A stretch of 64,000 bases of DNA from positions 48,935,654-48,999,653 of the forward strand of contig NC_084886.1 in the NCBI RefSeq assembly GCF_958979055.1, in the 5' to 3' direction. Source of the DNA: Alnus glutinosa. Its lineage: Eukaryota > Streptophyta > Magnoliopsida > Fagales > Betulaceae. Of this stretch, positions 34,501 to 45,565 are shown piece by piece. Below the pieces are notes generated by a model. It worked only from the letters and a program-made list of their open reading frames with translations. It was not told the DNA's origin and did no database searches. Both the position numbers and the translations under genes were made by a program. Positions within the stretch are counted from its first letter, which is position 1. Every line of letters starts with the position of its first letter.

Positions 34501-36156
34501 AAAATAAAACAAAAATGAAGGTAAAAGGTGAAATTGAAGGTCACCCTGATGTAAAGAACATAAAAAAGAAACACTAAAACTATATATGCGCTTAAACATT
34601 CTCTCAATGAAGCCTAAAAACTCATGCACCAATCAGATGACTTTTGTCAACAAACTTGCAGTTGATCTAATTTCTCAATATCTATCCAGGCCTAAATACA
34701 TAAATCGTCAAAGAGTTCAATATAAATCAAGTTTGACTTGGTAATTTTGATACAGTTTAACCATGTTTCACTGGATTTGGGATGGTATATAATCTAATTA
34801 GTCTTCTTCCTGTCAACAGCAAGATGAAGGGAAACAGATTACACCATAGACCAAGTAGGCAAGTACATTAGTCCATGACGTTAATTACATACTTGATGAT
34901 AAGTGCATGCAAAAACATCATCTTAAGATTTTCAGAATTTGGTAACATAACACGTACAATTCAAAGCCATTTCACCTGATTCCTTATGCACCATAGAGTA
35001 TAATACAAAAACAATCAATTCTCCATTGTAGCTAATGCTAGATGGAACTGGAACAATAACATATCTACAAGTTGACCTCCTAAGATACATGTAATCACAC
35101 TCATCTTCAACTGTTGCAGTCATCTCCAGGAGCACAAGGAAATTACTGAAAAAAGAAACACAACATAATCACCTAATCCAAAGTGTCAAACAAGAAAGCC
35201 TTCCATCAAAAAAATAAAAAATCATATACTTGTAGAGTCAGGTTTACTTGCATATTGTTTACAATTTTAAGTTTGTAAACTTAGGAACAGAAAACACTAA
35301 GAGAGCTAGGTAGTTTCATTTGCTTATGTCCCGTAAACACATATTAACTAAATAACTATTTTCAACATTTTGCAATAGAAAGAAAACAAAAACTTTATCC
35401 GAAGAAAAATATGAAATAGAATATAAGAACTTTTTTAGGCGGGTAAGTAAAGAGGAGATAAGAACAACAGATGTAAATTACCCGGTTATCTCACCATATT
35501 CTTCTCAATGTCATGATCCGCCTCATCGACAGGCCCTTGCATCAGATAACTCCCTCTCAAGACTGGTGTTATCTAAAAAGCACACCCAAAACTACATAAA
35601 TTACTATTACCAAAATCCAGGAAAAAAAAAAAATCCAATTCCAAAAACCTTAAAACTATAGTAATCTAATCAAAAAAAAAAAAAAAAAAAAACAGCAAAG
35701 CCCCAGCGGTAAAAGACAGAAATGCAGGCAAATGACCTTAACACTTGTGATTAACACCATCACCTCATATACGGATCAATTTATCGACAAAATCACGGAC
35801 TGCAACGGAGAAGAACGTCGAATTTCAAAGTCAAGTAACATAACCCAACAATAAAAACAACAAATCGGGGAAAACTTCCTCATGACCCAGAAACCCTAAT
35901 TCCTAGTACAAAACCAAACAAACCCTAAATCAACTAATACACTATTCGCTAAAGGAAAACTCAAATCACATCAATCCCGCAACAAATTCAATAAAAAATG
36001 GAAGTTAAGAATTAAAAGCAAAATCAATTAAAACATTTCCAATTATAAACAACCGAAAAGAAAACCCTAATTTAGAGTATTACATGCCTCCGGCTTCTCA
36101 ATCGACTCGGTCGCATTGTACAACTCCTCCACCGTCCGTTCTCTCCGCTCCGCCAT
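25504..36156 (-). CDS. PHD-finger chromatin reader, AIPP2/PAIPP2-like, 1633 aa, 12 exons
   Basis: Exons in transcript order are 36156-36088, 35572-35495, 34345-33224, 32327-32242, 32119-32025, 31919-31599, 31425-30910, 30808-29989, 29838-29608, 29497-29373, 27413-26998 and 26526-25504. They sum to 4902 nt with every phase matching. The domains are an N-terminal conserved block (MAERRERTVEELY, VLRGSYLMQGPVDE), a long low-complexity acidic region, and a C4HC3 PHD finger at about 424-472 (VCDICGDAG, CSRCSD, HTYCM, WLCEEC). A CCHC knuckle follows at about 857-870 (CQKCKDIGHATEFC), then the SPOC-like AIPP2 domain at about 1030-1170 (FIWHGVFEV, LPEKSQRWNMLFFLWGVFRG) and an LELALG/SLSLSF tail. In Arabidopsis such proteins join BAH and CPL2 proteins to repress Polycomb-marked genes. 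Introns 1 and 9 use GC donors. An H replaces the expected Q in the IWQG motif. Confidence 0.88.
28623..28650 (-). mobile_element. Ultra-truncated LINE tail in PHD-gene intron
   Basis: On the minus strand a TTACTTATCAAAA end sits between two copies of TCTATCAACTTA (28611-28622 and 28651-28662). It has the same structure as the insertion at 21623 and lies in the 1.9 kb intron between the exons at 29373 and 27413. Confidence 0.65.
31529..31563 (+). repeat. GA microsatellite in PHD-gene intron
   Basis: About 35 bp of GA dinucleotides just upstream (in + coordinates) of the exon at 31599, within the intron between exons 6 and 7. Confidence 0.92.
32400..33130. other. Intron 3 of the PHD-finger gene, possible solo LTR
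   Basis: About 32410-32690 shows CTCCTATATATATTCAATGAATGC, with repeated AGTCCTA words before it. This looks like the TATA and R region of a Copia-type LTR. Neither TG/CA ends nor a 5-bp duplication could be fixed, so this is only a suggestion. Confidence 0.25.
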
Positions 36157-37100
36157 CGCCGCCGGAACGATCAATCGGCGGCACAATCCAACGCGAACAC
36201 CGATATCCTAATTCCAGTAATCTCTCTGAACAATTTCTCTCTCTAATTGCAGAGAATACTTCACTCTTTATCGCCCGGCAAGTTGTGCCCAAATTACAGA
36301 TTTCAGACAACACAACAAGATTAGCCTCCGACTATATATATTATCACAAAGGATCTAATACATATACTAACATTTAATACGTGTAATTCAGAATAAAAAA
36401 AAAAAGATCTAAAATTATTAAATATATATTCTCTCTCTCTTTCTCTCTCTCACTTACACACTTTCCCTACTTTCTCTCTCTATGATCTGAGGAAAAAATC
36501 TTGAAATGAGTCTCTGAGAATCAATCTTCATGTGAGCTAAATTGCTCCTCTCTCTTTCTCTCTATCTCTCAAATTTTTCTCGTTCTACGGTTCTAGAATG
36601 AGGGAAAACTTCTCTCTCTCTCCCTACTTTTCTTGTTTCTCTCTCTAGACTAAATTTTCAATTTTATATTTCATCTTTCATTTTCTCTCTCTGACTCTCA
36701 CTAAACTTTCTCGCCGTTTCTCTCTCTATATTTTCTAGGGAAAATGTGTAAAATATTCGTAAATCTGCTTTTTTTGAGGCTATACCGATTTTATAGGCTT
36801 CCTTTGGGATTTTTTAAACAAAAACCATAAAACTGAGAGAAAAAAAATACAATAAATTTTTTTTAAACAAAAAAACTGCGGATGATATGAGCGAATTGCG
36901 AGCGTGCCACTTCGCACGTGCAAACCCTCAGTACGGTTAGTTCTCTGGCACGTGTGTGGATTCTGTACGATTTCCGTGTGTGAGCTGTAAAGCTCGATGG
37001 CCACGCGACACGTGGAACAGCGGGTCCGGGTTAGCTATCTTGCGCCTGTGGCGTGTTGGGCAGTAGTAACTTGTGTGTGCGCCTCACATTTCACAATCAG
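36157..37100 (-). promoter_or_regulatory. 5' leader and promoter region of the PHD-finger gene
   Basis: On the gene's strand this is strongly GA-rich (CT runs on the plus strand at 36420-36720), a pattern common in plant core promoters and leaders. A GC-richer patch with CACGTG-type words (GCACGTGTG near 36950; ACACGTGG near 37008) could bind bZIP or bHLH factors. The transcription start is not fixed. Confidence 0.4.
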
Positions 37101-39285
37101 CACCTTTCTTTAGAAGGAAAATCTGATTTCAAGTTTTTTTTTAAAAAGAAAACAATTCAAAGGTCAGAGTCACGTATAGGGATTTTCTTTTACAAAATAT
37201 TAAAGTATTAATTAAACAATTATATTTTTTTATTTTATATCAAATTTAAATTTTAAAATAAATAATAAGTTAACATAAAATTACAATTGCTGTCATCTCT
37301 TAAAACTTTAAATTATTTCAATTTTTAATTAAAATTTTTCTGCGTTTGTATGTAAAAAGTGTTAAAATATTAATTAAATTATTAAATTTATTTTATTTTT
37401 AATTAATTTTTAAAAAAAAATAAATAAATAGTGATTTAACTTTTTTTAAAAAAAATTGAAATCAAGTGATTTTGGAATTTAAATTAAAAGAAATTTTTAG
37501 GCCGAGAGTCCAAAATACTTGTTATGTAACAATTTTCTAATAAGAACACAGAATGCTGTGTGGATTGATAATTTGTTTGGTTGGTGTTAGAAGGGGGACG
37601 TATATGTTGATGATAGGATGAGGGGTTCGTCGGGGTGATAACCCGGACGCCACGTGACCTATTCCTCGTTGCCCAATGCCCATTGACCCAGTTTCTATTG
37701 ACTCTTGCAAATTGCAATACACAATATAAATGGTGCTAACCGGCCTTCATTCACGAATATACAGTGGCGGAGATCGGGAGATGGGCGCGCGGTGGGGCCT
37801 TAAATCTATGGCTTTGATTATTGGCAGTTGCTGACCTGTTTTTTTTCTGTTAGTATACATAGAAAATATATTATACTTTCTGTATAAAGGTTTAATTATC
37901 GTATTTTGCATTTTCTCTGAACCCTATAAATTATGACATTTGTATTGTAAATAAACAAGTCAATAAGTGGCGGTAAGTGTGTGTGACTTGTATTATCTCT
38001 GGCGATTTTTTCCTCTATGGGCAAAGACCTCTTTTGAGCGTGATAATAGAGGAAGGGAGCCTTCCGCTTCCTTCCTCCCCAGTAAGTTGTGGTAGGTTTT
38101 TGTTTATAAATAAGTTTCTTGCTCTTTTTGGGGGTCGTTAGCAGCTGAAGATGTGAAGGGTTGTGTTTTGTCTCGTCCTAGTCCGGGATGGAGACGTGCT
38201 TTTTTCGCTTGGTAGGATGTATTGGCAGATGTTTTTTCTCTTGATTCGTGGCGCACGGTGTCTGATTTCTGCTAGGATTTCGTGATCAGCCGCTGCTGGT
38301 TTGGATGGCCATGCTGGAAACGAATTTGCTCAGATGCTTTTCGTGGTTGTTTGCAGCAATGATGGCCTAGGGTTTTCCGCTGGAATGGCTATTTATGGCG
38401 AAAGGGGATTGGTGGTTTCGGTTTCTCCGATTTTCTCGCAATAGGGACGATGCACTGTTTTTCTCTGGAGTAGTTACGACTTATGGTGATTCGGGTGCAA
38501 TTTTGAGAATGATTGGAGTGTCTTCTGATGTGTCTCAAAACGTGCATCCAACCGTCGAGCAAAGGAGAAGTGGGAGTAATGGTTCGGCTTGTGCATTTGT
38601 AGTTTTTTTCTTTTTCTTTGTTTGTATCTGGTTGTTGGTTAATGCAGCTGCTGTGTTGTTTGTTTAAGATAAAAACTTGGTCTGCAAAAGCCCTCTCCTA
38701 TATCAAGTAGAGGTTTATGTTAACGTAGAGGTATCTTTCTGTTTGTCTAGGTTTTTTGAGTAGCTGTATTTTGTAATGGTTTTAGTTTATTTTGCATGGG
38801 TGAAGGAAACTTTTACCACAGTGCCTCTGACTTGGTGTATTAGGAATTCATTGTAACTCTGCACATTTGACCGGTTGGTCTCTTTTAATATATTAGAAGG
38901 GATTTTCAAATAAAAAAAAAAATCAATGAGCATAATATAGCTTTTAGAGCAAATTAATAGTAGGTGTCTAACACCAAACTATCAATAATTCTTTATATTC
39001 TCTTATCTTTCTTGCTTTCACTTTTATTATTCTATTTTAGACTTGTACGTAATCTAATTGGCAACTAAGGGTAATTCAATATCAGGGTTTGAAAGAGATC
39101 TTTCAATTGAAGATCAGCTCTTGCGTGCGTTTCCTAGAGAGAGAGAATAATAGAGAGGGAAACTGGGAAGAGATCGATAAGAAATACCACGAAGCCTTTT
39201 TAATGATAGTTTTTTTTTTTTTTTTTTTTTTTAATCCTTACAAATAAACTAATAATTCAAAAAATTGATAATTTGTTTTAGCCTA
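37101..39285. other. Gene-poor stretch with a possible retroelement 3' end
   Basis: About 37980-38920 differs from its surroundings: GT-rich, TAC-poor, with a 90-codon ORF (38395-38667) ending in a hydrophobic tail, then CTCTTTTAATATATTAGAAGGG and a short poly(A) at about 38911. This resembles the 3' end of a 5'-truncated LINE. TCAATAAGT near 37961 and TCAATGAGC near 38924 could be an imperfect duplication. No domain was recognised in the ORF. Confidence 0.35.
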
Positions 39286-39294
39286 TATACACTA

Positions 39295-39475
39295 GAGTAA
39301 TGTTTCTTACACAATTTTTGTACAACTTTTACACAACTCTAACAACTTTCTTTTAAAATCAGCCATTGAATATCTAGGACCCACATGTTGGAAAACAAAT
39401 CCAATGGTTGATCATAACAAAAAGTAGTTAGAGTTGTGCAAAAGTTGTGTGAGAGTTGTGTAAGAAACATTACTC
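39295..39475. mobile_element. Mutator-type MITE, 181 bp
   Basis: The inverted ends are GAGTAATGTTTCTTACACAA on the left and the same word with one change on the right. Inner arms ACAACTTTTACACAACTCTAAC pair with the far side. A perfect 9-bp duplication TATACACTA flanks it (39286-39294 and 39476-39484). It has the same size and terminal motif as the element at 16655. Confidence 0.92.
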
Positions 39476-39493
39476 TATACACTAACTACAAGT

Positions 39494-39495
<2 letters not shown>

Positions 39496-39539
<44 letters not shown>
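39496..39539 (+). repeat. AT microsatellite
   Basis: About 22 AT units, starting 12 bp after the MITE duplication at 39476-39484. Confidence 0.95.
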
Positions 39540-39543
<4 letters not shown>

Positions 39544-39764
39544 TAAGTGGATAAAGTGATGTGATGCTTTATTTTGATAGATTCATTCTAAAGTTAGTTA
39601 ACTTAATTTAATCACTTTTTTTTTATTCGTTTTTGGATTTAATCGCTACAAGCCTACAATGAACCTCTTTTTTTAAAAAAATAAAAAAAATAAAAATAAG
39701 CACATCGTATAAATAACTCAAATTAAGTATAGTGCTCAAGAGATGCAAAATTTAAAATATACGA

Positions 39765-40015
39765 TAGTTTCCTCGAGAATGACATATTCCTCATCTAATA
39801 AAAGAGCTTCATTCGCAAGTCGACAGGCTGCTTCATTACTACCACACTTTACATGCGTGACCTGCCATTTCTGAAGGCATCATAATGCATCACGAGCATC
39901 ATCAATAATAGTTCCATACGTACTCTAATTCATGCCTACTCTCTGTAATGCTTGCACCACTCGAAGAGCACCCCCCTTCTAATTCTACCATTTGCAGTCC
40001 CAACTCCCAACAAAC
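39765..40015 (-). pseudogene. LINE ribonuclease H domain relic
   Basis: The minus-strand frame reads DDARDALWCLQKWQVTHVKC and SNEAACRLANEALLLDEEYV. This is the C-terminal half of the RNase H-like domain (RVT_3 type) that ends plant LINE ORF2 proteins, with the usual asparagine and RLA motif. Stops upstream break the frame. No 3' tail or duplication is evident. It is a decayed fragment unrelated to host function. Confidence 0.6.
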
Positions 40016-43000
40016 TCTATCAATTAAATCATCTTTTCAAAAAAATATAAAATAAAGGCAATTTTGAAATGTAACTGGATTTGAAGAAGCTTTACTTTGT
40101 TATTCAAAATAAGGTTCCTCCATGAACCAAACTGGAAAAAGGTCACACGTTCAGCACATTTTACATGCATTTCAAAATAAGCTTGTGGCAGAAGATTCAT
40201 AAAAATGATGCTTTTAGAAAGTGAAAAGTTGAATAAAAGTTAACCACTAGGCGAATTGTAATATGAAGGTTTGGTAATTAAGTACAATTTGATTGCTGCA
40301 TGTATAAATGAAATCTGATTTATAAAAGCTTTTCTTCTCTTTTTCTTTGTTCTTTTTTTCCTCTTCTTTCGGCAAGCTTTAACAACTTTCTCAACACTTT
40401 GGCGCTTGAGAAACCAATAAAGGTGGAATAATGTTTGATTTATAATTTGTTCACACGTAACAACTTACCAACTTCTATTTTTTTGAGTACGGTCTGCAAA
40501 GACAGATCTTTAATTTAAGTGTGTGAGGGCATATATGGTGTTGGAAGAGAATTGTAATTGGGACTTCTAGAAGGTGTATGTACTGTTTTTGTACCAAGAC
40601 AAGACCTAAAAGTACCCAAAAATTTGAGAAAAAAACTTCACGGCGGTGATTTTTGGACACTTGGTCAATGCCGAAGAACAGTAGATTTTGATACCATATT
40701 AAATTTCTAGTTACTTCAAAAGTTTAAATTTATAGAAAATTGTGAAGTTTTGGATATAAATTAAAAATAGAGGGTGCTAGTCAATTAATTATATGTTCTG
40801 TCCTCAATTATATGTGTGCCATCTAATCCTTATCTACTATCCTGTATGCATTGATGGATACAAGCTAACCTTCGATTGGGTTTCCCTTCTAATAGTAATA
40901 AAGTAGGCATCTATGACAATTATTGCAAGAAAGAGGGGAATGAGATACCCTAAAGTTTGGTGAAAGCTATAGCCTATAGTGATCATTTTCCTTTTCAATT
41001 CCAGTTGTCCATAGGGAATGCAAATTTCATCAAGGCTCTATTTGGATCTCAGAGAAGTAAAATAAAAATGAAAAAGACACTTATAACAGTGCTCAAAGTA
41101 GTTCATTTTCAACTTTTAAATCATTCTCCATCATTTTTTCTATACTTTTTTTTTAAGATCGAAATCGTTACGGTAAGTGTTTCATGTGGAAACACGGCTT
41201 AAGTGCAATATCAATCGAGTCCGTTTTCAAGGATGAGCTCAGCCTGACGTTTTAATCAGAAATTGGACCTAAAGATTGAAAGATAATTAAGTAATTTCAA
41301 GTAGAGGTTAATTAGTTGAAAATAAGATACGTCAAGACTATAGAAATTCTACGTTTTCAACTTTACTGAGGGAAAAAGGACAAGTTGATTGGGCACCCAT
41401 TGTTATGAGTGGTTGTTTGGTAACGAAATTAGCCAATAAAGATAGCATATATACCAAGGAGCAACAGTGCAACACCATCGAGGCAAAGATAGCGACTACT
41501 GGTTGGAAGAAAATTTAGAGCAATCAAACTTTGTTATGATTTGGCCATGTCTCTTAACACTTTGTTTTGTGTTAAAAACATTTACAAGCAACCTAAAATA
41601 CAAGCCATTCTTTAAAATATAAAAACGGTTTTCACATTTATGTCCTATAAAGTTTTTTTTTAAAAAAAAAAAAAAAAAAATTAATGAAATATCTGAGTAT
41701 TTTATTGATCAAAGATCATGAGCATAAAAGTCTTACATCACAAAGTATAAAGCTCTACAAAATCATAGCCACATGCTATGAGGTTACAAAGTCATAGATA
41801 CAAACAAAATTCTTACAATAAAGTGATGTCTATGACTTTCATCTTCTGCTAACAAATGTACAAAAATAGTTAAAGAACAGATCTGCTCCGAGTAGACTAG
41901 ATCTAAGACAAGAGTAGCCAAATATTTTAGGAAAAAATTATTTAAACCGGCCGTGAGAGATAACCTCTCACACCGAACTATCTAGGCCATGAGAAATAAC
42001 GCTCTTATACCTGACTAACCTTCATCCTATAGATCGTCCATGATGACAGATCTATGGAGAAGAAAACTCATATTCAAAGCAAAAACACAACCAGCAAATA
42101 ACAGTAGCGACCATAAAGGAGATGAACTATACAACACGGAGGTAGATTGATGGATTCATAGCGGAGATATCAAAATTGCTAATCTGGTCGAATAACACTT
42201 ACAAACAAGAGAAAAAACCAAAATGATAGGAGAGGGTAATAGCGAGGAGTAAAAAGGGAAACAAAGAGGAGGAGGGAGCTCAAATCTATTTTCTAAAAAT
42301 TTTTTCTTTAGGGCCGGCTGAGAGAGAAAAAGTGTTACTTTACTTCTTTTTTTCCAGATAGGTATTAGACTATACGATTCTCATACATATTTTTAATTCT
42401 CACATATTTAAAGGACATACGTCATTCTGACGAACTAAGTTACAAATTTTTTTTCCAACCCGATTTGTTGGATAATTAGTCGCGATATAATTGGTCATCA
42501 ACCGGTAAGCAAGACCATTAGAAATTTGATCAATGCCTTAAAAGGAAGATTACCAACCGATTTCATCATTGTCAGTTGTCTTGTCTATTTGTTTGCAGTC
42601 AATTAAGGATTGCCCTTTGATTACTTAGCTTCTTCAATCACAAAATTAGTGGTAAAGTCTTGTTGGTGACTCAATAACGTGTCCACTGGTCCTTGGCTCC
42701 TTGCACTCCCTTTAGATTTTTTTTTTTTTTATCAAAATATTAATTAATATATATGATTAAATTTATATTTTTTTATCAACTTAATTTTTAAAAATAAATA
42801 ATTATTTAATATGATATCAGAATAAAAATTTTAAATTTAGAAAATTGTTTCCGTTATTTTCTTCTCATTTTACTTAAATATTTTATGTGAGCCATTTATC
42901 AAGTGAAATTTGATCTCATATGTAAAGAAAATGTGTTAAAAAGCATTAATTAAAATGATTATTTTTTTTTTCTTTGTATCAGCTTAATAAATGGTAATTT

Positions 43001-44084
43001 AACAATTTTCAAGCTTCAAGTTGTTGCAGTTCACGAGTTTATAATAATTTTGCATATTTGAAGCTTATATTGGGTCCCTAGAAGCTATTATATTAGTAAC
43101 AATTCATGCCCCGGTAAATTTAATTTTAAACCGAAATTATTTCTTCATGCTCTTTGCTGACGTAAATGCAATTGCAGTCCAGCATGAAAACATATGGCTC
43201 GGTTTGGTAAATATTTTTTAGGAGTAATTTTTTTTAAAAAAAATAATAATAAAATATGATTAATATGATTTAAAGTAGAAAGATTTTTTAATTTTTTTAT
43301 GGGAAAATGAAAAAAAGAAAATGTTTTGTAGTTTTTTTTTTAAAGTAATAAAAAATTATTAATATAATTAAAAAAAAAGTAAAAAAAAGATTAAAATATT
43401 TTAAAGTTGACTTTTTTTTTTTTTGAAAAATAAGAAAGATAAAAAGATAAAAAAAAAAAAAAGGGGAAGTGAAATTGTTTATTAGACGATGCCAAAAAAC
43501 ACCTTCTCAAAAGGATTAACAAATGAATATAAAGTTTTCTTTCAAATTAAGTTAGAATAAATTATTTTAATTAAGTCTATTAAACTGACATGTATTTTTA
43601 AAGCATTAATCACATACTTGATTAAAGTTGTATATAATTTTTAAAAATGAGAATTTTTTCACCAAAAATTGTAAGTACAATCAATTGTGTTTATGGTTGA
43701 AATGGTAAAATAAAATATATTTCAAGGCCAAAGTTTTCTTCTAAATTCAGTTTGAAAAAATTTATTTAACATAGTTTGTTAAAATGAAATGTATTCAAAA
43801 TGCATATGATTTTTACAGGCATTTTGAACACAGATTAATTTAATAAAGTGAATTGGATTAATTTTTTTCAACACAATTTAGAAAAAAAACTTTGTTCCAC
43901 TTCAAGAGAGCAATCTGTACAATCGGATATAATATGTTAAATGCAAATATATACTTCTTAGATCCGGATGAGGTGGAAATTTAAGATAGAATCTAGTCAT
44001 TTTTTCACCTTCCATATGCTTCTAAATCATTAATGATAAGCATGTTGTTATCATCCTTTAAATTGCCAACCATGCATATCTAAT
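40016..44084. other. AT-rich, gene-poor DNA
   Basis: I see no gene in these 4 kb. About 43195-43490 is a worn copy of the family described at 14275. About 41690-42330 is less AT-rich with CCGGCCGTGAGAGATAACCTCTCAC-type words and may be an old retroelement, but no LTR, domain or tail could be shown. The ORFs at 40475-40660 and 40957-41202 are featureless. Confidence 0.45.
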
Positions 44085-44096
44085 GTCTATGACTTT

Positions 44097-44737
44097 CTGG
44101 ATTCCTCCACCTGATGCTGCGTTCAAGGTCAACTTTGATACAGCTATTCACGAAGACTTCTCAATCCAAGCTGTTGTTTGTCGGAATCATAAAGGCTAAA
44201 TTCTTGACATGATTTCTCAGATTAATTTTCCATGCTTTCTGAATCTGGGTGAAGCGTTAGCTGCCTATTTGGCTATCTTGTTAGCATCCTCCTTACGTCT
44301 CAATAAATTTATCCTTGAGGGTGACTCCCAAACTGTTATTTTAGCTATACAACAGCCAACTCTTTCACGGGATTGGCGTATCTCAAATACTATATATGAA
44401 TCTATTGACTCTATCCTTACTGGTTCTTCATGGTCAGCTCGGAAAGTCAACAGAAGTGCAAACTTCTTTACTCATTATGCAGCACATTGGGCCGCAACCA
44501 AGTTTATTCTTGGCAGCATTCTCACCTATCTGTCTCCTACTTCCTCCATTCCAATTGTTAGTGGGACGGGTCCACCTATGGCTCGATACTCTTCTAATAA
44601 GTCATAGCTTTAACTTTAGGTTTACTATGTTTAAACTCTAGCTAGCTATGTTTCTTTAAAGTTTCTGCGTGTATTTGTTTCGGCTCTAGCTTTTGCTATA
44701 GCTTTGTTTGTTTTCAACTTATCAATAAATAAAAAAA
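44097..44737 (+). mobile_element. 5'-truncated LINE with 12-bp target duplication
   Basis: The 641-bp insertion is flanked by identical GTCTATGACTTT copies (44085-44096 and 44738-44749). It starts inside the RNase H-like domain of ORF2 (WIPPPDAAFKVNFDTA, then GEALAAYLAILLASSLRLNK and EGDSQTVILAIQQP). An in-frame stop (TAA at about 44198) follows NHKG. Codons then remain open to 44607 (ending SNKS). A 3' UTR follows, ending CTTATCAATAAATAAAAAAA. The acidic residues of the RNase H site (D in NFDTA, E in GEAL, D in EGDS) are still present. Confidence 0.9.
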
Positions 44738-44979
44738 GTCTATGACTTTAGTAATGGCTCGATACTTCAATATAAGTTAACATGAAAAAAAATTTCCCAC
44801 CAATACCTTTGACACTAAATAAATAGAGTTTTATCGCTTAAACCAAATGTTATCTATGTCAGTAGCTTTTAAGGCTTTCAAGGCTATGATCCATTGCAAG
44901 TTTTCAATTTTTATTTAGAAATACTGTTTGCATTATGTAGTCCTACCCTCATATACCGATTGTGAGATTCGAGTATAGG

Positions 44980-45410
44980 GAGTAATTTTATTAGCACATT
45001 AAGTATCCATCAAAAAATGAGGTAGGTTTTAAAATCATAATTTGATCAATCACACGCCCAATGGTGTTTTTAAAAATTACCTAATTTTTTGATGGACATT
45101 TGATAGATACTTAATGTATTAATATAATTATTCTTCTACATGTTATATAAATGTCCATCAAGTGTCAATCAAATAATGAGGTGGCTTTTAAAATCATTAT
45201 TTGATCAAATTTATTATTTGATCAATCACATGAGTAATTCTATTAGTACATTAAGTGTCCATAAAAAAATGAGGTGGTTTTTAAAATTACCATTGGTTTT
45301 TAAAATCACCATTGAGCATGTGATTGATTAAATGATGATTTTGATCAAATGGTAATTTTAAAAGTCACCTCATTATTTGATAGACATTTATATGACATGT
45401 AGAATTACTC
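44980..45410. mobile_element. Nested Mutator-type MITEs
   Basis: The outer ends GAGTAATTTTATTAGCACAT and (reverse complement) GAGTAATTCTACATGTCATA are flanked by the 9-bp duplication GAGTATAGG (44971-44979 and 45411-45419). Inside, another terminus, GAGTAATTCTATTAGTACAT, begins at 45232, and the 44980-45133 part forms its own inverted repeat. Modules with ATGAGGTGGYTTTTAAAATC recur in both directions. At least two copies of one family appear to be inserted into, or recombined with, each other. Confidence 0.75.
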
Positions 45411-45467
45411 GAGTATAGGTGGTCTAATTTGGATAGGAAAAACTTACAAATGAAAAAAAAAAAAAAA

Positions 45468-45565
45468 AAAAAAGAAGAAGAAGAAGAAGAAGAAGAGAAC
45501 GAAGCAATCCTACTTGGATAGGCTTATCAAGCCTTGAGCAACATGGGGGGGGGGGGGGGGGGGGG
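45468..45565 (+). repeat. AAG microsatellite and a 21-base G run
   Basis: An A run and AAG units occupy about 45453-45496. An uninterrupted run of 21 G follows at 45545-45565. Long G homopolymers are rare in plant DNA; this one may be a true G-quadruplex-prone tract or an assembly artefact. Confidence 0.9.

Noticed and set aside
36084-36377. 97-codon plus-strand ORF rich in proline and serine
   Set aside because: It is antisense to the first coding exon and leader of the PHD-finger gene, whose exon phases fit throughout.
44578-44769. ATGGCTCGATACT shared at 44578 and 44754 as a target duplication of the LINE
   Set aside because: The first copy is inside the LINE frame. The true duplication is GTCTATGACTTT at the insertion edges, so the 13-bp match is probably chance or a separate small event.
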